64,000 bases of DNA from Pseudoalteromonas sp. XMcav2-N. Lineage in GTDB: Bacteria > Pseudomonadota > Gammaproteobacteria > Enterobacterales > Alteromonadaceae. The number at the start of each line of letters is the position of its first letter. The stretch's first letter is position 1. The notes beneath the pieces are model-generated. The model saw only the letters and a list, made by a program, of their open reading frames with translations, was not told the origin of the DNA and did not search any database. Positions 47,502 to 56,268 of this stretch are shown here, piece by piece. The DNA is taken from assembly GCF_024124545.1 (NCBI RefSeq), contig NZ_JAMXSF010000005.1:1-64000 (forward strand), in the 5' to 3' direction. The position numbers were made by a program, and so were the translations under genes.

Positions 47502-48668
47502 ATGAATAAAATTAGCTATACACTCAGTGCGGTCGCACTTGCTTTGGTGCTCAGTGGTTGTAGCCAACCAAATGCACAGGAAGGGCAGCAACAGCCGCCA
47601 CCGCTGACCATTGATGTGGCACAGGTCAAAATGGCCCCGGTGCAGTCGTGGCATACCTTTACCACGCGTTTGCAAGCGCCGGAGCGGGTAGTGCTTAAGC
47701 CTCGCGTATCTGGTCAGGTAGAGCAGATGACATTCAAAGAAGGTGAAAGAATTGAAAAGGGCCAGACGTTGTTCAGACTCGACCCGCGCCCGTTTGAAGT
47801 GCAGGTTGAAACTCTGAACGCACAGCTGGTTAGTGCTGAGGCTGCGCTGATGCAGGCTAAAAGCGAAGCGCGCCGTGCCAAACAGCTAGTGGCTGAAAAA
47901 GCCATGTCAACCGAGCTTGCCGAGCAGCGTGCGGCGACATTGCGTCAGGCACAGGCCAATCGTGATGCTATCGCCGCACAGCTGAAAAAAGCGCGACTTG
48001 ATTTAGAATTTAGTCAGGTTGAAGCGCCCATCAGTGGCGTGATTTCGCGTGCTATCGTGACCAAAGGTAATTATGTGAGCGCCGGTGAAACCACGCTGGC
48101 AACCATAGTTTCAGATCAACAGATCTATGCATACTTTGATGTGGACGAGCGCACCTGGAGCAACAAGTTTGCCGGTGTTGATGCTACTGATGCCGTTACG
48201 GTGCAATTACAGCGTATCAATGGTGGGGCATCGGTGCCTGGCGTGGTTGATTTTATCGATAATGAAATTAACCCTAATACCGGCACTTTAGGCGTACGTG
48301 CAGTATTTGATGCGCAGCAACACGGTCTGAAACCAGGTGCCTTTGCGCGCATCTCCTTGGGCTCGGCTGACGCAGCTACTATGCCTTTGGTGCCTGAGCG
48401 TGCCATTGGAACGGATCTGAAAAACCGATTTGTACTCACGGTAGACGCCAATAACACGCTGCAATACCGATTGGTAGAGCTGGGTGAGCGCTACGGTGCA
48501 TTCCGTGCGATTAAATCGGGTCTGGAAGCGGGCGATAAAGTTGCAGCCAATGGTCCTGCACGTGTTGGCCCGGGCATGCCTATCACCCCAAACATGGTGA
48601 CACTGAACCTGGATGATACCCGTCTTGTGATTGCACAGCGCGACACTCAGCTTAGCGCTGCAAACTAA
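47502..48668 (+). CDS. RND efflux periplasmic adaptor (MFP)
   Basis: A 388-aa lipoprotein adaptor of AcrA/MexA type. Lipobox LVLSGC (about Cys 19). Order of domains: barrel-sandwich half (LKPRVSGQVEQMTFKEGERIEKGQTLFRLD), coiled-coil hairpin (about 100-165, AQLVSAEAALMQAKSEARRAK), lipoyl return (VEAPISGVISRAIVTKGNYVSAGE), beta barrel and membrane-proximal domain. Bridges the pump to an outer-membrane TolC-type channel, which is not encoded here. Ten bases before the permease gene. Confidence 0.93.
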   Translation: MNKISYTLSAVALALVLSGCSQPNAQEGQQQPPPLTIDVAQVKMAPVQSWHTFTTRLQAPERVVLKPRVSGQVEQMTFKEGERIEKGQTLFRLDPRPFEVQVETLNAQLVSAEAALMQAKSEARRAKQLVAEKAMSTELAEQRAATLRQAQANRDAIAAQLKKARLDLEFSQVEAPISGVISRAIVTKGNYVSAGETTLATIVSDQQIYAYFDVDERTWSNKFAGVDATDAVTVQLQRINGGASVPGVVDFIDNEINPNTGTLGVRAVFDAQQHGLKPGAFARISLGSADAATMPLVPERAIGTDLKNRFVLTVDANNTLQYRLVELGERYGAFRAIKSGLEAGDKVAANGPARVGPGMPITPNMVTLNLDDTRLVIAQRDTQLSAAN

Positions 48669-48677
48669 GAGGCAATT

Positions 48678-51600
48678 ATGAACTTTTCTCACTTTTTTAT
48701 CAGCAGGCCGATTTTTGCGGCCATGCTCTCGCTGGTGTTTGTGATCACCGGCGCCATCTCGCTGTTTCAGTTGCCGGTCAGCGAATACCCAGAGGTTGTC
48801 CCTCCAACTGTGGTGGTCAACGCCAGTTACCCGGGTGCGAACCCCAAAGTGATTGGTCAGACCGTTGCAACGCCGCTTGAGCAGGAGCTCAATGGCCTGG
48901 AAAACATGCTGTACCATTCATCTCAGGCAACCAGCGATGGCCGCCTTACCCTGACTGTGACCTTTGCTTTGGGCACAGATTTGGATCAGGCCCAGGTTCA
49001 GGTGCAAAACCGGGTGAACAATGCCTTGCCACGCCTTCCTCAGGAAGTACAACGCCTGGGTGTGACGGCACAAAAATCGTCACCTAACCTTGCTCTGGTG
49101 GTGCATCTGGTGTCTCCGGATGGTCAGCAGGATACCTCTTATATGGCCAACTATGCCGACATCTATATTAAAGATGAACTGAAGCGCTTGCCGGAAGTGG
49201 GCGATTTGCAACTATTCGGTGGTGCTAAATACTCTATGCGTGTGTGGCTAAACCCCGACGCGCTTGCAGCCCGTAATCTGACAGCAGGTGATGTGATCAA
49301 TGCGTTACGTGCACAAAACCAGCAGGTTGCCGCGGGCTCTTTGGGTGCTCAGCCTTCACCGGATGAGAACCAGTTTCAGGTATTGTTGAATGTAAAAGGG
49401 CGCTTAACTCAGATTGATGAATTTGAGCAGGTGATCATCAAAGTGGGCGAGCAAGGTCAGATCACGCGCTTGCAGGACATTGCACGTGTTGAACTGGGCC
49501 AGGAAAACTATGCGCTGCGCGCCATGCTGGACAACCAGCCTGCGCTGGCAATGCCGGTATTCCAGCGCCCGGGCTCCAATGCTATTGCTTTGTCTGACAA
49601 CGTACGTGCGACAATGGCGCGTCTGGCAAAAGACTTTCCGGCGGGCATGACCTATGAAATTGCCTATGACCCTACCGTATTCGTACGTGGCTCAATTGAT
49701 GCCGTTATCCAGACGTTACTGGAAGCCATTTTGCTGGTAGTTGTGGTTGTGGTGGTGTTTCTGCAAACCTGGCGCGCGTCTATCATTCCTTTAATTGCCG
49801 TACCGGTGTCGTTGATCGGTACTTTTGCCATCATGCAGATGCTGGGCGTGTCGATTAATACGCTGTCTTTGTTTGGTCTGGTACTGGCTATCGGTATTGT
49901 GGTGGACGACGCCATTGTGGTGGTCGAAAACGTAGAACGTAATATTGCCGACGGCTACAGCCCGTTTGAGGCAACTAAAATTGCCATGACTGAAGTAACC
50001 GGGCCGATTATTGCCATTGCCTTTGTATTGTGTGCGGTGTTTATTCCAACGGCCTTTATTACCGGACTGTCGGGCCAGTTTTATAAGCAATTTGCCCTGA
50101 CGATCACCATTTCAACTTTGATCTCGGCCTTTAACTCGCTGACCTTATCGCCTGCGCTTTCGGCCTTGCTATTAAAGTCGCATGATGCGCCGAAAGATGG
50201 CCTGACCCGCGTGCTCGACAAACTGTTTGGCACCTGGTTATTCAAACCCTTCAACCGCATGTTCGACAAAGGTGCGCAGGGTTACGAGAAGCTGGTACAA
50301 AAACTGATCCGCATGAGTGTGGTCGTGGGAGTGGTGTATTTAGCGCTGGTGGGTTCAACCGTTGGCCTGTTTAACTCAGTGCCGGGTGGCTTTATTCCGC
50401 AGCAGGATAAGCAATACCTGGTTGCGGTAGCGCAACTACCGGATGCGGCAAGTCTGGACAGAACTGAAGCCGTGGTCAAACAAATGCAGGCGATTGCGCT
50501 GGAAGTACCTGGTGTGGCACATACCGTGGCGTTCCCGGGCTTGTCGGTGAATGGGTTTACCAACAGTACCAACAGCGGCATTGTGTTTACGCCACTGGCT
50601 GATTTTTCTGAGCGTCAGGATCCCAGCCTGTCTGCCCATGCGATTGCGATGCAGCTGAACATGCGCTTTGCTGAAATCGATGAAGCCTTTGTTGCGGTGT
50701 TCCCGCCGCCGCCAATTCTTGGCCTGGGTACCACAGGTGGCTTTAAATTACAGCTTCAGGACAGGGGTAATAAAGGGTTTGAAGCCTTGTTTTCAGCACT
50801 TCAGAATACCATTGGTCATGCGCAACAACATCCGGCACTGACGGGTCTGTACTCCAGCTTCCGTATTCAGGTGCCACAAATGGATATCAACGTTGACCGT
50901 GAGCAGGCACTATTGCAGGGCATTCCGCTGGATGAAGTGTTCAATGCACTACAGATTTACCTGGGCTCTGTGTATGTGAATGACTTTAACCTGTTTGGCC
51001 GTACTTATCAGGTCAAAGCGCAGGCTGACGCTGAGTTTCGTGCTAAGCAATCGCAGATCAACAACCTGAAAGTGCGTAACGCTGCCGGCAACATGGTGCC
51101 GCTGGGCTCCGTAGTTACGGTGACACCCACCACAGGTCCGGATCGGGTGATGCACTATAACGGGTATATGACCGCAGAACTGAACGGCAGCCCGGCGCCG
51201 GGGTACAGCTCAGATCAGGCCAAAGAAGCGATTGAATCAGTACTGGCCGAAAGTTTACCGGAAGGGATCAGCTATGAATGGACTGAGGTAACGTATCAGC
51301 AAATTCTGGCGGGCAATACTATGGTGTATGTGTTCCCTCTGGTAGTGGTACTGGTTTTCATGGTGCTGGCAGCCCAATACGAGAGCCTGCGTTTACCACT
51401 GGCCATTATATTGATAGTACCAATGACGATATTTTCTGCGCTGGCGGGTGTGTATATGCTGGGCGGCGACAATAATATTTTCACCCAGATTGCACTGATT
51501 GTACTGGTGGCACTGGCCTCGAAGAATGCGATTCTGATGGTCGAGTTTGCCCGCGATAAGCATAAATCCGGTGCCACGCATCTGGAAGCCATCATGGAAG

Positions 51601-51854
51601 CGTGTCGTTTACGACTGCGCCCTATCCTGATGACCTCGATTGCGTTCACAGCCGGTGTGGTCCCTCTGGTACTGGCGTCAGGCGCAGGTGCAGAGATGCG
51701 TCAGGCAATGGGTAATGCGGTGTTCTTTGGTATGATTGGGGTAACGGTATTCGGCTTGCTATTCACGCCCGTGTTCTATCGCTTACTTACCCTGAACGAT
51801 AGCGCGAAGGAAGGTTTGCAGGACAGCGCAAGCGAGCCTGTGATTGAAAAATAG
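48678..51854 (+). CDS. RND multidrug efflux permease (HAE1)
   Basis: A 1058-aa inner-membrane proton/drug antiporter of AcrB/MexB type with twelve TM segments and two large periplasmic loops. N-terminal FFISRPIFAAMLSLVFVITG; GIVVDDAIVVVENVERN in TM4 contains the paired Asp residues for proton relay; FVLCAVFIPTAFITGLSGQFYKQF; a GFxxxP-type central repeat and MTSIAFTAGVVPLVLASGAG in the second half. It likely pairs with the adaptor just upstream and is controlled by the divergent LysR regulator. Confidence 0.95.
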   Translation: MNFSHFFISRPIFAAMLSLVFVITGAISLFQLPVSEYPEVVPPTVVVNASYPGANPKVIGQTVATPLEQELNGLENMLYHSSQATSDGRLTLTVTFALGTDLDQAQVQVQNRVNNALPRLPQEVQRLGVTAQKSSPNLALVVHLVSPDGQQDTSYMANYADIYIKDELKRLPEVGDLQLFGGAKYSMRVWLNPDALAARNLTAGDVINALRAQNQQVAAGSLGAQPSPDENQFQVLLNVKGRLTQIDEFEQVIIKVGEQGQITRLQDIARVELGQENYALRAMLDNQPALAMPVFQRPGSNAIALSDNVRATMARLAKDFPAGMTYEIAYDPTVFVRGSIDAVIQTLLEAILLVVVVVVVFLQTWRASIIPLIAVPVSLIGTFAIMQMLGVSINTLSLFGLVLAIGIVVDDAIVVVENVERNIADGYSPFEATKIAMTEVTGPIIAIAFVLCAVFIPTAFITGLSGQFYKQFALTITISTLISAFNSLTLSPALSALLLKSHDAPKDGLTRVLDKLFGTWLFKPFNRMFDKGAQGYEKLVQKLIRMSVVVGVVYLALVGSTVGLFNSVPGGFIPQQDKQYLVAVAQLPDAASLDRTEAVVKQMQAIALEVPGVAHTVAFPGLSVNGFTNSTNSGIVFTPLADFSERQDPSLSAHAIAMQLNMRFAEIDEAFVAVFPPPPILGLGTTGGFKLQLQDRGNKGFEALFSALQNTIGHAQQHPALTGLYSSFRIQVPQMDINVDREQALLQGIPLDEVFNALQIYLGSVYVNDFNLFGRTYQVKAQADAEFRAKQSQINNLKVRNAAGNMVPLGSVVTVTPTTGPDRVMHYNGYMTAELNGSPAPGYSSDQAKEAIESVLAESLPEGISYEWTEVTYQQILAGNTMVYVFPLVVVLVFMVLAAQYESLRLPLAIILIVPMTIFSALAGVYMLGGDNNIFTQIALIVLVALASKNAILMVEFARDKHKSGATHLEAIMEACRLRLRPILMTSIAFTAGVVPLVLASGAGAEMRQAMGNAVFFGMIGVTVFGLLFTPVFYRLLTLNDSAKEGLQDSASEPVIEK

Positions 51855-52010
51855 CCGTTAACAGGATTTAAACACCTGTCACAATATTGAGTTGTTTGAC
51901 AGAGACCAAGATGGTTTAATAGCAACAATTGCGAAGTTTTGCCCATAATCGGAAAGTTAAAGTTATGGGCAATCCGGCCTAAAAAGGGTCGAAAAGTGGA
52001 GAAAACCACC

Positions 52011-53018
52011 ATGTCAGTCGAAAAAACCACCATGCGAGCACTGGAGCTGCGTCAATGTGGCGCTGAGTTTGATTTAGCGATGGCAGAGCACGCCATGCCA
52101 GTGCCGGGAGATAACGAGTTACTGGTGGCCATAGATTATGTGGCCCTGAATCACCTGGACGCACGGATGGCGAAAGACGGATTTTGCCAGTGGCAATACC
52201 CGCACATTTTGGGACTGGATGCCGTCGGCACTGTGGTCTCAGCTGCTAAAGGGGTATTTCCCCCCAAAGGCAGCCGCGTATTGTTTAATGCCAGTCTGGC
52301 AGAGCAGGGGATGCTAAAAGAATACGCGGTTGTACCCAGCCACGCGGTGTCGGAAGTACCCGATGGCATGAGTGGCGAAGTGGCGGTGTCATTGCCCAAT
52401 GCGGGCATGGCGGCACTGCTGGCTTTGGATAAAATGCAGGTGCAGGACGGCGACTCGCTGGCCATCAACAGCGCGCAAGGCGCCGTGGCCCATTTTGCCG
52501 TGCAATACGCCAAACAGCGCGGCGCTCAGGTGTTTGCTTTTGCACAGAAAGAACACCATAAAAGACTGAGCAAGCTCGGAGCAGACTGGGTGTTCGACTG
52601 TGAGTCGGAGTCGGTGTGTGAACAAATCAAGCGAGAAATGGGCCCGGGCGGTTTTGACTGTATTTTAAATACACAAGGCGGCGACTCCTTTTTGGATGAC
52701 CTGCGTCATTTGCGGTTTTGCGGCCGAATTGCCTGCCTTAATGGCTTTGGCACCATTCCCGAAGAGCTGCTGTTTGAGAAAGCGCCCAACATTGGTGTGG
52801 TTTCAGTCGCCGGCGCCTGGATGGCCAACAGCCTGTGCGCCCAGCAGCACTTGTGCTTTATGGGCCGCCAGTTACTTGATGACGTCAGCAACGGCCGCAT
52901 CAAAGCCCCCGAGGTGAAACTGCTCGACTTTAGCGTCGACACCGTGCGTGATGCACTGAGCTGCCTGCTGGGCAAAACCTGTCAGCAACGCCCGGTGATC
53001 CGCATTACGCGTGATTAG
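52011..53018 (+). CDS. MDR-family oxidoreductase (quinone-reductase-like)
   Basis: A 335-aa medium-chain dehydrogenase/reductase. GroES-like domain with DYVALNHLDARMAKDG and HILGLDAVGTVV; Rossmann domain with DGDSLAINSAQGAVAHFAVQYAKQRGAQVFAF (NAD(P)H binding). The zinc-ligand cysteines of alcohol dehydrogenases are missing, so this is a zinc-free quinone oxidoreductase-like enzyme. ATG 52011 has SD GTGGAG; a second ATG at 52032 follows a near-duplicate of the same 21 bases. It is 156 bases after the RND permease and may share its transcript. Confidence 0.85.
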   Translation: MSVEKTTMRALELRQCGAEFDLAMAEHAMPVPGDNELLVAIDYVALNHLDARMAKDGFCQWQYPHILGLDAVGTVVSAAKGVFPPKGSRVLFNASLAEQGMLKEYAVVPSHAVSEVPDGMSGEVAVSLPNAGMAALLALDKMQVQDGDSLAINSAQGAVAHFAVQYAKQRGAQVFAFAQKEHHKRLSKLGADWVFDCESESVCEQIKREMGPGGFDCILNTQGGDSFLDDLRHLRFCGRIACLNGFGTIPEELLFEKAPNIGVVSVAGAWMANSLCAQQHLCFMGRQLLDDVSNGRIKAPEVKLLDFSVDTVRDALSCLLGKTCQQRPVIRITRD

Positions 53019-53042
53019 ACCGAAACGATATTTATGAGTTAC

Positions 53043-53071
53043 AAAGCCCGGCTAGGTTAGTCGGGCTTTTT
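53043..53071 (+). terminator. Terminator after the MDR oxidoreductase
   Basis: AAAGCCCG-GCTAGGTTAGT-CGGGCTTTTT; GC-rich stem plus T run, closing the efflux/oxidoreductase region before the integron-like cassettes. Confidence 0.88.
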
Positions 53072-53547
53072 AATGTGTGCTTGCGCTCCCTGAGCAACAT
53101 TCTGGCAATTTACCAAGTGGTTAAGAAATAGTTCAACTTCGCTCGCTCCCCATAGTTGTAGGGTGTCGCATATCGTTAAAGCGAATAAATGCAGCAGTCC
53201 ATTTTTGGTACGCTTCAATGGTGCGTTAGGCATAAAGCCTTAGGCACATTTGTTCTTGTATCATGAGTAGGAAAGGTGATTTCATGAACGCGTCATTTGG
53301 CAAAGTTGATACTGGATTTATGTACAGTATTCTGACTATTGTCCAATAACATTATTACGTGCCGTTTTGTCCAATTTTCACACAAATGTGTTTTTGCAGG
53401 TTGCAACCGATTGTTTACTTTGAGTTTGTTCCATGGGACTATGAGGGTATGTACTACAGCCCGTTTTGTCGGTTTATGTTCCGACATTTTGGGGTAGAAT
53501 AAATTGTTATATTTCTTTCATCAAATCCACCATCGGTAAATTTTGCA
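53072..53547. other. Boundary and leader of the first integron-like cassette
   Basis: 53072-53224 looks like the flank of an integron array. A core site GCGTTAGGC at 53223-53231 marks the left end of cassette 1. The following 316 bases hold no clear gene; a TAGAAT at 53495-53500 could be a -10 element of the cassette's own promoter. A minus-strand frame here (53293-53487) has no support. Confidence 0.6.
53225..53231 (+). other. Left cassette junction, R'-type core GTTAGGC
   Basis: GTTAGGC fits GTTRRRY, the simple core where integron integrases cut between G and TT. It marks where cassette 1 begins (TTAGGC). An upstream RYYYAAC box GTTCAAC at 53131-53137 exists, but the intervening sequence does not fold like a normal attC, so I call only the core. 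Confidence 0.6.
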
Positions 53548-54318
53548 ATGTTGAATTTTAGAATTACAAAATACGATCCTAAAAATAGAAATTCCGATGG
53601 TCATTACAAAGTTGATGAATGGACATGTCCGTCAGAAGTCGGGAAAACATTTAACGGTATTGAGTTTAAAGCATCGGAATACTTTGAAACGGAAGAAAAG
53701 TATATAAATGCTGTTATAGAATGCCTCCTGTCTAAACACATTAAGCACCTTCGAGTAGTAGATCTTGAGTCTAGGTTTCTACAAGATAACCTTTCGGATA
53801 AGGATAGTCAGTGGTTAGTTAACGAAGAGTTTAAGGATATTACTCTTTTTGAAGATAAGAAACTCGAAATAGATGATCTTAAAATTGTAATCCAGATGAT
53901 TTTACGAGGTTTTTTGGGGTGCAGATTAGAGATTAATGAACAATTTAGTATTAGGTTTGGTTGGGACTACTACATGTATATCTGTTGCGTTAATTTAAAT
54001 GAGAGCACGATTGAAAAAATTAATGAAACGGGATTGTTTGTTGAGCTACTTGAGCCACTTTACGATATGAAACGTTGTGACTTTTATATCCAGACTTGTC
54101 GTGCTGACGAAGATGGGCATAGCTTAGTTGAGGACGAAACACTCCTTAAAACTATGACTCGCGAAAAAATAAAACAAGGTTTAGGTCTTTCTGATGAACA
54201 TACTGGAAATCATAGTTTTGATATCACTCCTCAAAATTATGCAATGTTTAAAAACGACTTTGAGTTTAACTTCGCTGAATATGAGTATTGTCTATATTGC
54301 GATAAGATTTACATATAG
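53548..54318 (+). CDS. Cassette-encoded protein of unknown function
   Basis: A 256-aa soluble protein, no signal peptide or TM. Rich in Asp, Glu, Lys, Phe and Tyr, with cysteine pairs in CLYCDK and RCDFYIQTC; the sequence reads like a bacterial immunity or hypothetical protein of integron arrays, but I recognise no family. Codon use is visibly more AT-rich than the flanking genes, a mark of transfer. It is the only gene of cassette 1, which ends in the attC site 12 bases after the stop. Confidence 0.8.
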   Translation: MLNFRITKYDPKNRNSDGHYKVDEWTCPSEVGKTFNGIEFKASEYFETEEKYINAVIECLLSKHIKHLRVVDLESRFLQDNLSDKDSQWLVNEEFKDITLFEDKKLEIDDLKIVIQMILRGFLGCRLEINEQFSIRFGWDYYMYICCVNLNESTIEKINETGLFVELLEPLYDMKRCDFYIQTCRADEDGHSLVEDETLLKTMTREKIKQGLGLSDEHTGNHSFDITPQNYAMFKNDFEFNFAEYEYCLYCDKIYI

Positions 54319-54329
54319 GTTAAAACGAA

Positions 54330-54428
54330 ATCTAACAAGTCAATTCAGCAGGACAAAAAACAGTTGGTTTTGCTCCTGCGTCGCTAATTTTAACCAACTG
54401 ATTTTTGCCTCTGATTGAGGCGTTAGGT
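54330..54428 (+). repeat. attC recombination site of cassette 1
   Basis: R'' box ATCTAAC (54330-54336) and R' box GTTAGGT (54422-54428) bound a folded site. The outer stem pairs 54330-54348 with 54411-54428: R boxes, an unpaired spacer (AAG/GGC), then L boxes TCAATTCAG against CTGATTGA with one extra T. An inner stem CAGTTGGTT/AACCAACTG (54361-54369/54392-54400) completes it. Length 99 bases. This is the textbook layout of an integron attC. Confidence 0.88.
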
Positions 54429-54450
54429 ATCAATGATAATCGAGTGATTT

Positions 54451-55389
54451 ATGGAAAAAATACTAAGAAAGCTATTTGAAGAAAAAGAAGTTTTTCTTCT
54501 GCCAATCATGGTAGGAGTGATGGCGGCTTCTTTTTACCCGGTTATCACTGAATCAAGTTCGATATCGGAAAATAAGGAGACACTAGTTCTTGCAATTGGG
54601 TCGGTGACTGCTTTTATGGCAGTTGTAATGGCGCGGTTTTTAAGTGGCTCTTCTAGATCAACTTTACGTGAATCGCGTGAAGTATGGTTGTATAAAGAAT
54701 TTAGGACGAGAATAAAAGAGCTTGAAAAAGAGAGGTCTCTTCTGCTCGAAGGTGAGAAAAATGAACTCGCAGATGCGATTAAATCAAGACTGATTGAAAC
54801 AACCACAGAGGATTATCTTTCTGAGATCAAGGAAAAGCTAAAAGAATCAGAATTCAAGTTAGAAATAGCTAAGAGAATGAAAGGAACCTTAGAGCGAATA
54901 TATAATGAAATAGATGCTCTAGGCCGTCGCGGTACTGTGAATCTCATTCTTGGGGTTATTACTGCACTGAGTGGTGTCTTGGCTTTATCATTTTTTGTCT
55001 TGTTTAATGAAGGGGGATCGAAAACTCCAGGTGAATTTGCCATGGAGTTTTTACCTAGACTGTCGATTGTTGTGATAATTGAGGTATTCTCCTACTTTTT
55101 CTTGAAGTTATATAAATCAAGCTTGTCAGAAATAAAGTACTTCCAAAATGAGGCTACAAACATTGAGTATTCGTTTGTGGCGCTAGAAACAGCATTGAAG
55201 GTTGATGATAGTGAGCTTGTTAAGCAGTGCGTCAATAAAATGCTTCATACCGAAAGGAATCCAATACTAAATGGAGACCAAACAACTCGAGAACTTAAAG
55301 ATAGCCAGCTAGATGGAAACTCACTACCTTTAACCCCGGATTATTTGGTGAAAATTATTGAAGCAATAAAGACAGAGAAAAATACCTAA
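54451..55389 (+). CDS. Cassette-encoded membrane protein with coiled coil
   Basis: A 312-aa protein of unknown family. Two N-terminal membrane segments (about 14-34 and 45-66), a charged coiled coil (about 80-155, e.g. KELEKERSLLLEGEKNEL), then two more membrane segments (about 165-188 and 205-226) and a soluble helical C-terminus of about 85 residues. Four TM segments with a large helical insert recall membrane effectors of phage-defence or stress systems, but no motif proves it. AT-rich. Its TAA stop lies inside the R'' box of the following attC, typical of integron cassettes. Confidence 0.8.
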   Translation: MEKILRKLFEEKEVFLLPIMVGVMAASFYPVITESSSISENKETLVLAIGSVTAFMAVVMARFLSGSSRSTLRESREVWLYKEFRTRIKELEKERSLLLEGEKNELADAIKSRLIETTTEDYLSEIKEKLKESEFKLEIAKRMKGTLERIYNEIDALGRRGTVNLILGVITALSGVLALSFFVLFNEGGSKTPGEFAMEFLPRLSIVVIIEVFSYFFLKLYKSSLSEIKYFQNEATNIEYSFVALETALKVDDSELVKQCVNKMLHTERNPILNGDQTTRELKDSQLDGNSLPLTPDYLVKIIEAIKTEKNT

Positions 55390-55438
55390 CAAATAAGGAT
55401 AGGTGTCGCGAAGCCGACACCTTATCTGGGTGTTGAAC
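55384..55438 (+). repeat. attC recombination site of cassette 2
   Basis: R'' box ACCTAAC (55384-55390) and R' box GTTGAAC (55432-55438) flank a hairpin in which GGATAGGTGTCG pairs with CGACACCTTATCT leaving one extra A. 55 bases, a short attC. The R'' is the exact complement of GTTAGGT, the sequence at the start of the same cassette, as expected for the circular form. Confidence 0.82.
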
Positions 55439-55640
55439 AAGCCCTGCGTCGTTGTGTGGTGCTTCTATTTAGTAAATAGCGATGTAGAAATAGAGAAGTA
55501 TTGAGGGTGGCTGACAGTCGCTTTCTTTTTTAGGGCGCAGTCAGCCCTTAGCATAGTTCGCTAATTAGAAATCTTTAATCTAATCAATTGTTTATATTTC
55601 GCTCCTTTTTAAATTCACTTTTGTGTGTGCTTTACCCGGC

Positions 55641-56153
55641 TTACGATGAGCTAGCCCATGTAAGATCCCCTTGTTTGAATCCGGAGTTAAAGCTTATCGT
55701 TCGCGCGCGAATGCCCATAAACTGCATCGGTTTTTGACAGCAGGGGCAAATAATCTTGGCGGCTTTACGCGATGTAACTTTAATGATTGGTAAAGTGTTA
55801 CCAATTAACGCGAGCAAGTTTTGTATTCGCTGTCGCAGTTTATTGCTGCTTGGGTGCAATAAACCATAGTCACGTACTCGTCGAAATCCCTTAGGTAACA
55901 CATGTTGTAATATCAGCCATAAAAACTGGGTAGCGGGCAAGGTGCGTGTTTTTCGGGTTTTGGTTTTGCTATCTTGATAAGCAAAGCATATGTTGCCATC
56001 GATTTCACTGAGTATGTCTTTATCGGGCAGTACTCCCCGATATAAATAGCGAGATAAATACTTGAGTGCGGGCAGGCCTTTGCCCACATGCTTGCAATGA
56101 ACCACCCACTTATTAGGTAAATTGGTTGGCAGAGTCAGTGCGGTATGATGAGT
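55641..56153 (-). pseudogene. Truncated IS91-family transposase, C-terminal part
   Basis: Only the C-terminal part of a Y2-type rolling-circle transposase remains. On the minus strand the frame runs LPTNLPNKWVVHCKHVG, then GLPALKYLSRYLYRGVLPDKDIL, LQHVLPKGFRRVRDYGLLHP and a tail with a CPCC motif (IICPCCQKPM). IS91/ISCR transposases are around 400 residues; here about 170 codons are left after an in-frame stop at 56154-56156, and the N-terminal catalytic HUH and Tyr motifs are absent. It is 200 bases from the integron cassettes. Confidence 0.85.
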
Positions 56154-56268
56154 TCAGTCGTCGACATGCGGCACTTTTGTGTAACTGGATAAATTTGGGC
56201 TCGACGGAGCTTGAGTGTTAACGTAACAAAACTGGTATTAGGTGTGGGCAGTGAGCAGAAATAACTGA

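Noticed and set aside
53131..53231. A full attC site before cassette 1 (GTTCAAC...GTTAGGC)
   Set aside because: Both boxes fit the consensus, but the sequence between does not form paired L boxes; only the right-hand core is retained.
53293..53487. Minus-strand frame of 64 codons in the leader of cassette 1
   Set aside because: No SD or recognisable protein features; opposite to the cassette orientation.
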